Under the pieces are notes generated by a model, which was not told the DNA's origin, searched no databases, and was given only the letters and a program-made list of their open reading frames with translations. A stretch of 64,000 bases of DNA from Acidobacteriaceae bacterium (GTDB taxonomy: Bacteria; Acidobacteriota; Terriglobia; Terriglobales; Acidobacteriaceae), in the NCBI GenBank assembly GCA_903642235.1, contig CAHJWL010000001.1, forward strand, positions 186,001 through 250,000. Reading direction: 5' to 3'. A program made the position numbers and the translations under genes. This document shows positions 55,281 to 64,000 of the stretch, piece after piece (position 1 is the first letter of the stretch; the number at the start of each line of letters is the position of its first letter).

Positions 55281-55309
55281 GCGGTCTGTGAACAGTAATC
55301 ACAGACCGC
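55281..55309 (+). other. 10-bp perfect inverted repeat between convergent genes
   Basis: GCGGTCTGTG (55281-55290) and CACAGACCGC (55300-55309) pair perfectly around a 9-base loop, just 6 bases after the stop of the Cys-rich gene and 6 bases before the M29 stop. There is no T-tract on either side, so a bidirectional barrier or RNA-stabilising stem is more likely than a classical terminator. Confidence 0.55.
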
Positions 55310-55315
55310 GACCGC

Positions 55316-56596
55316 CTAGACCCACTCACCCTGGCGCATCAGCGGCTCGCGCGCGCCATCGGCATGTACGCCATCCACATCAATCGCCGCCGACCCGATC
55401 ATCCAGTCCACATGAATCAAGCTTGAGTTTGCACCCAGCTTCGCCAGCTCCTCCTCACCCATCTTTTCGCCGCCGATCAGGCAAGTCGAGTACGCCTGCC
55501 CTAGCGCGATATGGCTCGCCGCGTTCTCATCGAAGAGGGTGTTCCAAAACAGAATCCCGCTCTCGGAGATCGGCGACGAGTGCGGCACCAGCGCCACCTC
55601 GCCCAGTCGTCGCGCGCCCTCGTCCGTCGCAATCAGCCGGTTCAACACATCCTCGCCTGCCGTTGCGTGTGCCTCGACAATCTTCCCGCTCTCAAAGCGA
55701 ACCGAGATGTTCTCGATCAGCGATCCCTGGTGCGACAGCGGCTTCGATGCCCGCACCACACCGTCAACACGATCCTTGTGCGGCGTCGTGAAGCACTCCT
55801 CCGTCGGAATATTTGGCTGGCAGTACACCCCATTGCCCGCCGTCGTTCCGCCACCCGCCCAAAGATGCTCGTCCGCCAGCCCCACCGTAAGATCCGTCGT
55901 TCCGTCCTGCGACCGAAAATGCAGCGAGTGAAATCGCTTCGCATTCAGCAGATCCACCCGCCGCTTCAGCGTCGCACCATGCTCCTTCCACTGCGCCACC
56001 GGATCGTCTCCATCAATCCGCGACGCCTTGAAGATCGCCTCCCACAGCTTGCTTACTGCGGCATCCGCCGCCTCGTCCGGAAACACCAGCTTTGCCCACT
56101 CCGGCGTCGCACACGCCACGATCGTCCAGTTGATCTCATGCCGCGTAATCAGCTCCATCGCCGGCTTGGACGCCTTGCTCGCCGCCACATTCGCCCGCGC
56201 AATCTTCGCCGGATCCTGCCCCGCCAAGAGCGCCGGGTTCGCGCCCGCAATCGCCATCCGCGCCGCGCCGCCGCGGAACGCCGTCGCAATCGCGGTCTGC
56301 AACCACTCCGGCGCATAGTCAAAGCTCGCATCGCCCGCGTACTTGTACCGCGCCAGCACCGACGGGTCGTCGCCGTAGAACGTCGTCACCAGCAGTGCCC
56401 CGGCCTTGTACGCATGCTCCGTGATCCGCCGCACCAGCGGCAGCGCCTCCATTGGCGCCGTCAGCAACATCTCCTGCCCCTCGCGCAGCCCCAGCCCGAT
56501 CTTCACCGCCACCTCGGCCAGCCGATCCAGCTTTTCATCAAACGAGAGCGCGTCAAAACGCGTCCGAACAGGAGCACTTATCACAGGGGAGGACAT
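55316..56596 (-). CDS. M29-family aminopeptidase (AmpS/AmpT-like)
   Basis: 426 residues. It fits the M29 thermophilic aminopeptidase family, with phrases such as FHSLHFRSQDGTTDLTVGL, NIPTEECFTTPHKDRVDG and ENAASHIALGQAYS, where the Glu, His and Asp residues bind the two metals. It removes N-terminal residues from peptides in the cytosol. It follows the PIN toxin gene by 42 bases in the DAP gene row. Confidence 0.92.
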   Translation of the reverse strand: MSSPVISAPVRTRFDALSFDEKLDRLAEVAVKIGLGLREGQEMLLTAPMEALPLVRRITEHAYKAGALLVTTFYGDDPSVLARYKYAGDASFDYAPEWLQTAIATAFRGGAARMAIAGANPALLAGQDPAKIARANVAASKASKPAMELITRHEINWTIVACATPEWAKLVFPDEAADAAVSKLWEAIFKASRIDGDDPVAQWKEHGATLKRRVDLLNAKRFHSLHFRSQDGTTDLTVGLADEHLWAGGGTTAGNGVYCQPNIPTEECFTTPHKDRVDGVVRASKPLSHQGSLIENISVRFESGKIVEAHATAGEDVLNRLIATDEGARRLGEVALVPHSSPISESGILFWNTLFDENAASHIALGQAYSTCLIGGEKMGEEELAKLGANSSLIHVDWMIGSAAIDVDGVHADGAREPLMRQGEWV

Positions 56597-56638
56597 ACCC
56601 TCAGCTTAGGCACATCTCCCGCCCACCGCAAGCGCACC

Positions 56639-57052
56639 TCACCCCATCTGCTCCAGATACTCCGCCGGTGTCACGATCGAAATGCCGCGCCATGGAGCAA
56701 GCACCAGCAAATCCTGATCTCCTGTCAAAATCAAGTCAGCATCGCCGTTGAGCGCTACTTCGAGAAACTTATTGTCGCGAACGTCACGGCACTCAAGAAC
56801 TCGCTTCTTTACAGGCACAAGGGTTACGGCTCTGGAGAAGTCATGAAGGAACAGGAGGCGTTGCCTTGACGCAAGATAGTGATCGAACTTTGGCCGCATC
56901 AGGACATTCCTCAGCTCTATCAGTGTCTCGTCAGACGCGAGTAAGACGCTTCGATCAAGAGAGCGTTCGAAAGCCCGTGCCGAGGTCGACTCGGGCCGGA
57001 TAACTCGACTCAGAATGACATTCGTGTCGACAACGATTCGACTCGCACTCAA
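56639..57052 (-). CDS. PIN-domain toxin
   Basis: 137 residues of the PIN toxin family (COG1569-like). Acidic residues Asp9 (IVVDTNV), a central Glu near DETLIELR, and Asp in CRDVRDNKFLEVAL and LILTGDQD build the metal site of an RNase. ATG overlaps the antitoxin stop by 4 bases (ATGA). Such toxins cut RNA when the antitoxin fails. Confidence 0.9.
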   Translation of the reverse strand: MSASRIVVDTNVILSRVIRPESTSARAFERSLDRSVLLASDETLIELRNVLMRPKFDHYLASRQRLLFLHDFSRAVTLVPVKKRVLECRDVRDNKFLEVALNGDADLILTGDQDLLVLAPWRGISIVTPAEYLEQMG

Positions 57053-57309
57053 TCAGCCAGCAGCCTTTGCTCTACTTCATCCAGACTCATGCCATCCGCC
57101 TCGGCCCGCTGTGCAATCGCCGCGTGAAGGTCATCGAACGAAGCTAACAGCCTCTTTGCCTTCGCCCGGCGAACAATCTCATAGTCCTCCATGGAGACCA
57201 GAGCGCCCAACTCGTTCTCGTCCTCGCAAATAACGACAGCATCATCTTTCGCTTCCTCAAGCAACCGAGGAAGCGACGTAGAAGCTTCAGTTGGGGTCAC
57301 CGTGCGCAT
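57049..57309 (-). CDS. Phd/YefM-family antitoxin
   Basis: 86 residues. The N-terminal part (VTPTEASTSLPRLLEEAKDD, VICEDENELGALVSMEDYEI) is a Phd/YefM DNA-binding fold; the C-terminus is a helix that would block the toxin. ATG 57309 is the true start; the frame runs on upstream without support. It is the first gene of the pair, as in most PIN systems, and usually represses its own promoter with the toxin. Confidence 0.88.
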   Translation of the reverse strand: MRTVTPTEASTSLPRLLEEAKDDAVVICEDENELGALVSMEDYEIVRRAKAKRLLASFDDLHAAIAQRAEADGMSLDEVEQRLLAD

Positions 57310-57334
57310 ACTCGAAGCATACTCCGCGCAGCAG

Positions 57335-58021
57335 CTACAGCTGCTTGTAGATATCCTTGAAGTCAAACGTACCGCGCCGTGTCGCGATCCACTCCGCCGC
57401 CCGCACCGCACCCTCCGCAAACGCCCGCCGCGAGATCGACACATGCGTCAGCGTCAGCCGGTCCGCATCGCTCTCGGCCACCAGCACGTGTTCGCCCGCC
57501 ACATCGCCCTCGCGCTTCGACGTCACCGGAACCTCGCCACTCCCCGTCGCCGCACGTACCGCATCCGCCAGCGTGATCGCCGTCCCGCTCGGTGTGTCCA
57601 GCTTCGACGTATGGTGCGTCTCCTCCACGCGGAACGCGTACCCAGCATGCTTCAGCGCGCCCGCCATCGTCCCCGCCAGCTCCAGCATCACCTGCACACC
57701 CACGGAGTAGTTCGTCCCATACAGCAGCCCCGCCTGCCTTCGCTCCGTCAGCGCTTCCATGTCCTTCAGCCGCGAGTACCACCCCGTTGTGCCGATCACC
57801 ATGCGCGCTCCCGTTGCCAGGCACGCCCGCATATTCTGCAGCACCGCCTCGGGCGTCGTGAAGTCGATCACCACGTCAAACCCCGCTACAAACGGCGGCG
57901 TCAGCGCCATCGCCTCGCGGTTCTCCTTCGCGTCAAGCACATGCACCCCGTGCCCGCGCTCATGCGCCACATCCGCGACCAGCTTCCCTGTCTTGCCATG
58001 CCCCAGTACCAGAACGCGCAT
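57335..58021 (-). CDS. dapB: 4-hydroxy-tetrahydrodipicolinate reductase
   Basis: 228 residues. The N-terminal nucleotide motif is GHGKTGKLV, a variant of the usual GxxGxMG. The C-terminal part has ETHHTSKLDTPSGTA with the catalytic His and Lys. It reduces the dapA product with NAD(P)H. GAGAGGA precedes the ATG and the lysC stop is 15 bases upstream, so the gene is in the asd-lysC operon. It is slightly shorter than E. coli DapB (about 270). Confidence 0.93.
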   Translation of the reverse strand: MRVLVLGHGKTGKLVADVAHERGHGVHVLDAKENREAMALTPPFVAGFDVVIDFTTPEAVLQNMRACLATGARMVIGTTGWYSRLKDMEALTERRQAGLLYGTNYSVGVQVMLELAGTMAGALKHAGYAFRVEETHHTSKLDTPSGTAITLADAVRAATGSGEVPVTSKREGDVAGEHVLVAESDADRLTLTHVSISRRAFAEGAVRAAEWIATRRGTFDFKDIYKQL

Positions 58022-58036
58022 CGTGACCAGTCCTCT

Positions 58037-59478
<1,442 letters not shown>

Positions 59479-59482
<4 letters not shown>

Positions 59483-60573
59483 ACCGCCACCAGCGTCTTG
59501 CCCGCATCACGGACCTTGTCGAACTTGCCCATCACCGCCAGTACCTCGGCGTTTAGCACCGCCGCTCCGGCTGCTCCGCGAATCGTATTGTGCGACAGCA
59601 CCACAAACTTCCAGTCCAATAGACTGCACGCCCGCAGCCGCCCCACCGTCGCCGCCATCCCAGCCCCGCGCATCAAGTCCAGCCGCGGCTGCGGTCGATC
59701 AATCCCTTCGTCGTACTCCACCGGCTGCTCCGGCGCGCTTGGCAAATGTTCGCCCGCCAACGGCCTGAACTCCCGCCACGCCGCCAGAACCTCCTCCCGC
59801 GTCGCCCTGGTCTTCAGCTTCACCGACACACACTCGGTATGCCCGTCCACCACCGCCACTCGGTTGCAATGCGCGCTTACAGTCGCCGACGCCTTCTCAA
59901 TCCCGTTATGGGTGAGTGTCCCCAGCAGCTTCGCGCACTCCTCCTCGAGCTTCTCTTCCTCGTTCCTGATGAATGGCACTACGTTGCCCAGAACGTCGAG
60001 CGACGCCACCCCCGGATACCCCGCGCCGCTCACCGCCTGCATCGTCGATACAAACACACTCTCAATCCCGAACTTCTTTTCGAGCGGCTTCAGCGCCAGC
60101 ACCAGCCCGATCGCCGAGCAGTTCGGATTCGTCACGATGTACCCGCCGCTCTCCTCGCGCCAGCTCTGCGCCTCCAGCAGCGGCAGGTGGCTCGCGTTCA
60201 CCTCCGGAATCACCAGCGGCACATCGTTCGTCATCCGGAACGCACTCGAGTTCGAGATCACCGCGCATCCCGCCGCCGCAAACTTCGGCTCCAGCTCCCG
60301 CGCAATCTCCGAATCAAGCGCCGCGAAGATGATCTTCGGCAGCTCGCCCACCGCCAGCTCCGGCACATTCGCCTGCATCGTCATCGCCGCAATCTTTGCC
60401 GGCATCGGCGTGTCCAGCTTCCACCGGCATGCCTCGCCATAGGTCTTTCCCGCGCTCCGGTCGCTCGCCGCCAGCCAGGCAATCTCAAACCACGGATGCT
60501 GCTCGAGCAGCTGCACAAACCGCTGGCCCACCATGCCAGTCGCGCCGAGAATGCCGACCCTCCGTCGTTCCAT
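59479..60573 (-). CDS. asd: Aspartate-semialdehyde dehydrogenase, archaeal/fungal type
   Basis: 364 residues. GATGMVGQRFVQLLEQHPWF is the cofactor motif of the archaeal/fungal class of this enzyme, and Cys152 in TNPNCSAIG is the nucleophile. It reduces aspartyl phosphate to the semialdehyde, the branch point to lysine/DAP, threonine and methionine. It leads the asd-lysC-dapB unit. Confidence 0.95.
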
Positions 60574-60677
60574 TTCCTAAGAATACCAAGATCCGCAGCC
60601 TGCCTTTCCGAAAGCAGGAACCCCACCGCTCCTCCCTGCGTAAACTCACCGCAGCAGCTCGCGCGCCAGGAGTCCTC

Positions 60678-61247
60678 ATGCACATCGCAGCGCTTTGGCC
60701 ATTCCTCTTCTGGCTCTGGACCAGCTCCGAAGTTGTCCTCGTCCTCGCAACCCGCACCCGCCGCCGCAGGGGAACCACGCAGGACCGCGGCTCCATCGTC
60801 CTTCTCTGGTTCGCCATCGTCACTTCGATCTCCACCTGCGACTGGCTGGCCGCCACCTTTCCCGCCGCCACCTTCAGCGGCTCGCCCTGGCTCAAACCCC
60901 TCACCATCCTTCTCATGGTCACCGGTCTTGCTATCCGCTGGACGGCCATCCTTTCACTCGGCCGCTCCTTCAGTGTGAATGTCGCCATCAAGCAGTCGCA
61001 GACCATCTACCGGCAAGGTCTCTTTCGCGTCGTCCGCCATCCTTCTTATCTCGGCATGCTCGTCATCTTCCTGGCCATCGGCCTGCGCTCCCGCAACCTC
61101 ATCAGCCTCGCCCTCATACTGATCGCCCCCGCCGCCGCACTCCTCTACCGCATCCACGTGGAAGAGCAGGCGCTCGAACAGGCCTTCGGCACGGAGTACG
61201 TGCGCTACCAGCAGACAACGAAGCGCCTGATCCCTGGCCTCTTCTAG
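60678..61247 (+). CDS. Isoprenylcysteine carboxyl methyltransferase-like membrane protein
   Basis: 189 residues with about five membrane segments. The C-terminal part (YRQGLFRVVRHPSYLGML, then HVEEQALEQAFGTEYVRYQQ) is the shared SAM-binding core of ICMT and phospholipid methyltransferases. Bacterial members methylate small or lipid substrates; no CaaX protein is implied. CAGGAG precedes ATG 60678. The frame begins earlier but that is the asd antisense strand. Confidence 0.85.
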   Translation: MHIAALWPFLFWLWTSSEVVLVLATRTRRRRGTTQDRGSIVLLWFAIVTSISTCDWLAATFPAATFSGSPWLKPLTILLMVTGLAIRWTAILSLGRSFSVNVAIKQSQTIYRQGLFRVVRHPSYLGMLVIFLAIGLRSRNLISLALILIAPAAALLYRIHVEEQALEQAFGTEYVRYQQTTKRLIPGLF

Positions 61248-61276
61248 CACCACGCAACCTCGGTGATGCCGCGATC

Positions 61277-61573
61277 TTAGGAATCATCCCGCCGTCGTCG
61301 CCGTGCCGAGTACCCGCCCGATCCACCCCACACCACAACGGCCGCCACCAGATGGATCAGAAACCACAGGCTCAGCCCCTGGTCCAAATAGATCAGGTAC
61401 AACACCAGCACCCGCGGCAGCAGCACCGCAATCACCAGAGGCACCACACCATTCAGGTGAAAAGGAAACAGCGCGCCCTGCAGCCACGCAATCGCCAGCG
61501 CAACCCGCGGCAGAAACAGTGAAAACACCAGAAACCAGAGTGGCAGGTTATGCAGAATCAATTCCAGCTTCAT
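61277..61573 (-). CDS. Small membrane protein, function unknown
   Basis: 98 residues with three hydrophobic segments (LPLWFLVFSLFLPRVALAIAW, GVVPLVIAVLLPRVLVLYLIY, WFLIHLVAAVVVWGGSGG) and a basic tail RRRRR. I do not recognise the family, though similar short membrane proteins occur in acidobacteria. It is convergent with the ICMT-like gene. Confidence 0.6.
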   Translation of the reverse strand: MKLELILHNLPLWFLVFSLFLPRVALAIAWLQGALFPFHLNGVVPLVIAVLLPRVLVLYLIYLDQGLSLWFLIHLVAAVVVWGGSGGYSARRRRRDDS

Positions 61574-61634
61574 GCGGAAACGCCTCCACGCAGCAGAAGG
61601 GAATTGTACCCGCCATGTTTGCGCCCAAGCTCCT

Positions 61635-61670
61635 CTGTTGTAATCCCGTAGAGATCTGCTTCTCTAACCG
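61635..61670. repeat. Dispersed intergenic repeat, copy C
   Basis: CTGTTGTAATCCCGTAGAGA followed by TCTGCTTCTCTAACCG is close to copy B and lies between two minus-strand genes. The ATCCC-GTA hairpin of copy B is partly lost. Confidence 0.5.
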
Positions 61671-61732
61671 ATGTCCCTGGACCGCGGTCCTCGCCCTAGT
61701 CTCTCTCATCGGTACAGCTCCGGTCACCCTGC

Positions 61733-62542
61733 CTACTTCGCCGCCGAAAACGCGACGCCAGCCTTCGCCATACCATGCGCTGTCACCGTCACCTGCGCCG
61801 TCTTCTCGCCCATCTTCTCGTGCGCGAACCCCAGCGTGTACTCGCCCGCCGGCAGCCCGGACAACGTGAAGCTTCCATCCGCTGCCGTAACCGCAAAGAA
61901 CGGCGTCGCGGAAATATTGATGAACGCATTCATCCAGGGATGGTTGTTGCACCGCACCGGCATCATCACCTCGGCATTATCAAACCGCCGTACCTGCGGC
62001 GCGCCCTTCGGCCCCTGCGACACATCAATCACCTCGTTGCCCACTACCGTCGGCATTGTGTGGATGTTGTGCATCGTCGAGTCCGAGTTCCGGAACTCCA
62101 CCGCTCCGCCGCGCATCACCGCCACCACGTGTGGCGTATACCTGCAGCCCTTCTGGTCCAGCACCACCGGCATCAGCGGCCCGCTCGGCGCCGCATGCAT
62201 CGCCGCCGCCGGCCCGCTCTTCACGTAGACGTACACATTCGCGAGCTTGCCGCCGTGCACCACATATTGCTCCGCCTCGTTCTCGCCGCCTGTCATTGAG
62301 CACACCGGGTCCTGGCTCATGTCAATCTGTAACCGCTCCGGTTGCTTTCCCGAAAACGTCACCACCCCCGTCACTGCCCCAGCTGTCGCCGGATCAACCG
62401 GAGACCCCGTCGGCAACGTCGCGGGTGTCGCCTTCGTGCCGCCATCAAGTGCCTCGCTCTTCTTCAGCGCCGCATCCGGCTTGCATCCGGTCAACAGAAC
62501 GCCAGCTACGACAGCGGACAGAACAGCTATCTGTCTCTTCAT
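61733..62542 (-). CDS. Cupredoxin-like lipoprotein with carboxypeptidase-regulatory-like domain
   Basis: 269 residues. The lipobox LLTGC places lipid on Cys20. The middle region (about 105-205) has HAMHNIH-like and CNNHPWM signatures, with His, Cys and His/Met spaced like type 1 copper ligands, and MMPVRCNNHPWMNAFI is typical of cupredoxin-fold proteins. A C-terminal beta sandwich (AADGSFTLSGLPAGEYTL) resembles carboxypeptidase regulatory-like folds. Copper binding is likely but not proved. Confidence 0.8.
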   Translation of the reverse strand: MKRQIAVLSAVVAGVLLTGCKPDAALKKSEALDGGTKATPATLPTGSPVDPATAGAVTGVVTFSGKQPERLQIDMSQDPVCSMTGGENEAEQYVVHGGKLANVYVYVKSGPAAAMHAAPSGPLMPVVLDQKGCRYTPHVVAVMRGGAVEFRNSDSTMHNIHTMPTVVGNEVIDVSQGPKGAPQVRRFDNAEVMMPVRCNNHPWMNAFINISATPFFAVTAADGSFTLSGLPAGEYTLGFAHEKMGEKTAQVTVTAHGMAKAGVAFSAAK

Positions 62543-62572
62543 CGAATATCTCCCCACTCAGCCGGTCAGATG

Positions 62573-63601
62573 CTACTTCGCACCTTCAAGTGCCGCCAGC
62601 ACCGCATCCTTGAATGCTCCCGTTCCCGTCGACCCGCCCACATCCCTGGTCAAACTTTTGCCCTCGGCATATACCGCCTCAAGCGCCATCTGGATCGCAT
62701 CCGCCGTCGCCGCCTCGTCAATATGCCGCAGCATCAGCACCGCGCTCTGCAGCAGCGCCGTCGGGTTCGCCAGGCCTTTGCCCGCAATATCCGGCGCCGA
62801 CCCGTGCACCGCCTCAAAGATCGCGCACTCCGTCCCCAGGTTCGCCCCCGGAACCAGCCCCAGTCCGCCGATCAGCCCGCTGCACAGATCACTCAGGATA
62901 TCGCCGTACAGGTTCTCCGTCACAATCACGTCGTACTGCCACGGATTCATCACCAGCTGCATGCACGTGTTGTCAACAATGTGCTCGGCATACGGAATCT
63001 CCGGATAGCCCTTCGCCACGGTGCGGCAGCAATCCAGAAACAATCCGTCCGAGATCTTCATGATGTTCGCTTTGTGTACGGAATGCACCTTCTTCCGGCG
63101 GTACTTGCGCGCCGCCTCGAACGCGAACTTCGCAATCCGCGTCGATCCCTTCTCGGTAATAATCTTCAGCGACTGCGCCACTCCGGGCACCACCATCACC
63201 TCAAGACCCGCATACAGATCTTCAGTATTCTCGCGAACAATAATCAGATCGATCCCCGGATACTTCGTCTCGAGCCCGGGCAGATTCTTCACTGGCCGGA
63301 AGTTCGCGTACAGGTCAAACTTCTTCCGCAGCGTCACGTTAATCGACGAGAACCCGCCGCCAATCGGCGTCGTCACCGGCCCCTTCAGCGCCACGCGATT
63401 CTGCTCGATCGACTCATACAGCGCCTTCGGCACATACTCGCCCGTCTTTGCGAACGCGTCCGCACCCGCGTCAAACCGGTGCCAGTCAAAGCTTGCGCCT
63501 TCGCGCTTGCCCGCTGCCTCCAGAATCTCCACCACCGCATCCGTTACCTCCGGCCCAATGCCATCGCCCGGAATCAACGTTATCCTGTGCGTCTCGCTCA
63601 T
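62573..63601 (-). CDS. NAD-type isocitrate dehydrogenase (IDH/IPMDH family)
   Basis: 342 residues. Motifs: IPGDGIGPEV, SSINVTLRKKFDLYANFRPV (the Ser and Asn of isocitrate binding; isopropylmalate dehydrogenases differ here), ENTEDLYAG and GLGLVPGANLG. It oxidises isocitrate to 2-oxoglutarate, most likely with NAD in view of the family branch; homoisocitrate dehydrogenase is a lesser possibility. It is between nrdR and the cupredoxin-like gene and may share transcription with either. Confidence 0.88.
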   Translation of the reverse strand: MSETHRITLIPGDGIGPEVTDAVVEILEAAGKREGASFDWHRFDAGADAFAKTGEYVPKALYESIEQNRVALKGPVTTPIGGGFSSINVTLRKKFDLYANFRPVKNLPGLETKYPGIDLIIVRENTEDLYAGLEVMVVPGVAQSLKIITEKGSTRIAKFAFEAARKYRRKKVHSVHKANIMKISDGLFLDCCRTVAKGYPEIPYAEHIVDNTCMQLVMNPWQYDVIVTENLYGDILSDLCSGLIGGLGLVPGANLGTECAIFEAVHGSAPDIAGKGLANPTALLQSAVLMLRHIDEAATADAIQMALEAVYAEGKSLTRDVGGSTGTGAFKDAVLAALEGAK

Positions 63602-63636
63602 GCGTCGTTCTTCCTCGTCGTTCGTTCGAAGTCTAG

Positions 63637-64000
63637 CTACGATCGCTTTCCACCCAGCAGCCCATCCAGCTCGCTCTTGAACTCCTGCACATCCTTGAAG
63701 TCCCTGTGCACGCTGGCAAACCGGATGTACGCCACCTTATCGATCTCTCGCAGCCGCGCCATGATCATCTCGCCCACTTCTTTGGTCGAGCGCTCCCGCT
63801 CCGGGCTGTCCACCACATACGTCTCGGCCTCATCCACAATCTGCTCCAGCTTCGCAGCCGAGATCGGCCGCCGCGAGCACGAGTGCAACAGCCCGCTCAG
63901 CACCTTCTGCCGGTCAAACTTCTCCCGCCGACCGTCCTTCTTCACCACCATGTACGGAATCTCATCGATCCGCTCATAGGTCGTGAATCGCTTGTTGCAC
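63637..64000 (-). CDS. nrdR: Transcriptional repressor NrdR (partial, 5' end beyond window)
   Basis: About 120 residues are visible. The first are CNKRFTTYERIDEIPYM, the end of the zinc ribbon, followed by the ATP-cone (VVKKDGRREKFDRQKVLSGL) and C-terminal helices. NrdR senses ATP/dATP and represses ribonucleotide reductase genes. The N-terminal zinc ribbon lies outside the window. The internal ATG at 63951 is not the start. Confidence 0.95.
   Translation of the reverse strand, partial: CNKRFTTYERIDEIPYMVVKKDGRREKFDRQKVLSGLLHSCSRRPISAAKLEQIVDEAETYVVDSPERERSTKEVGEMIMARLREIDKVAYIRFASVHRDFKDVQEFKSELDGLLGGKRS

Noticed and set aside
62342-63979. 545-codon plus-strand frame over isocitrate dehydrogenase and nrdR
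   Set aside because: Shadow frame across two well-supported minus-strand genes.

Overview
The window reads as ordinary, gene-dense chromosome (high GC, gaps of a few to about 280 bases, no insertion sequence, integrase, tRNA, rRNA or CRISPR array that I can see) from a diderm bacterium. The mix is most like Acidobacteriota, family Acidobacteriaceae (Terriglobus, Granulicella or Edaphobacter type): tandem beta-propeller lipoproteins, a PEP-CTERM protein, a Tat-exported DUF1680 glycosidase, secreted M13 and M1 peptidases, a lone GvpL/GvpF protein, a YpdA-type oxidoreductase and an NAD-type isocitrate dehydrogenase. The taxonomic call rests on family recognition, not on a marker gene.

Layout. 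1-4.8 kb: tail of a RodZ-like protein, metK, a polytopic membrane protein, a transglutaminase-like protein whose catalytic His is Ser, and an EF-P paralogue of the YeiP/EfpL type. 4.8-10 kb: a broken Tat-secreted GH127/DUF1680 gene, divergent ada, a PEP-CTERM protein and an acyltransferase. 10-17.5 kb (minus strand): two tandem beta-propeller lipoproteins, an M13 peptidase, a Uma2 protein, an MCE/MlaD protein with five exact-length 34-residue repeats, and acpS. 17.6-26.1 kb: a small secreted peptide, membrane proteins, a diguanylate cyclase, a LolD-type ATPase without a permease, a DUF2007 protein, an M1 peptidase and CorA. 26.1-36.3 kb: bestrophin-like channel plus beta-carbonic anhydrase, a decayed cupin gene, a thioredoxin-fold protein, an HNH protein, a beta-barrel protein, a cytochrome c, a DUF481-like protein, a GvpL/F protein, an OmpA-family protein and an SDR. 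36.4-42.2 kb: an ABC-2 exporter, a YpdA-like reductase, a response regulator next to a receiver-Hpt protein, and a DUF3999 protein. 42.3-52.6 kb: ftsK, a DUF2383 protein, a DoxX-like protein, uppP, an SH3/TPR-like protein, a threonine dehydratase, a MATE transporter and RNase J.

52.8-60.6 kb holds the aspartate-to-diaminopimelate pathway on the minus strand: asd, lysC, dapB, then a Phd/PIN toxin-antitoxin pair and an M29 aminopeptidase, then dapA and dapD. Between the aminopeptidase and dapA lies a plus-strand island with a 25-codon ORF under a perfect Shine-Dalgarno and a 103-residue Cys-rich protein. The last part carries an isoprenylcysteine methyltransferase-like protein, a cupredoxin-like lipoprotein, an NAD-isocitrate dehydrogenase-type gene and partial nrdR.

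Together the genes serve precursor supply (SAM, DAP/lysine, CoA-dependent ACP activation, undecaprenyl phosphate), envelope traffic and oligotrophic peptide and glycan use. I found no clear novel multi-gene system. The best leads are the 54.8-55.3 kb island, the repeat-bearing MCE protein, the Ser-for-His transglutaminase, the two inactivated genes, the poly-G tract before acpS and a small dispersed intergenic repeat. No gene-free stretch exceeds 300 bases.
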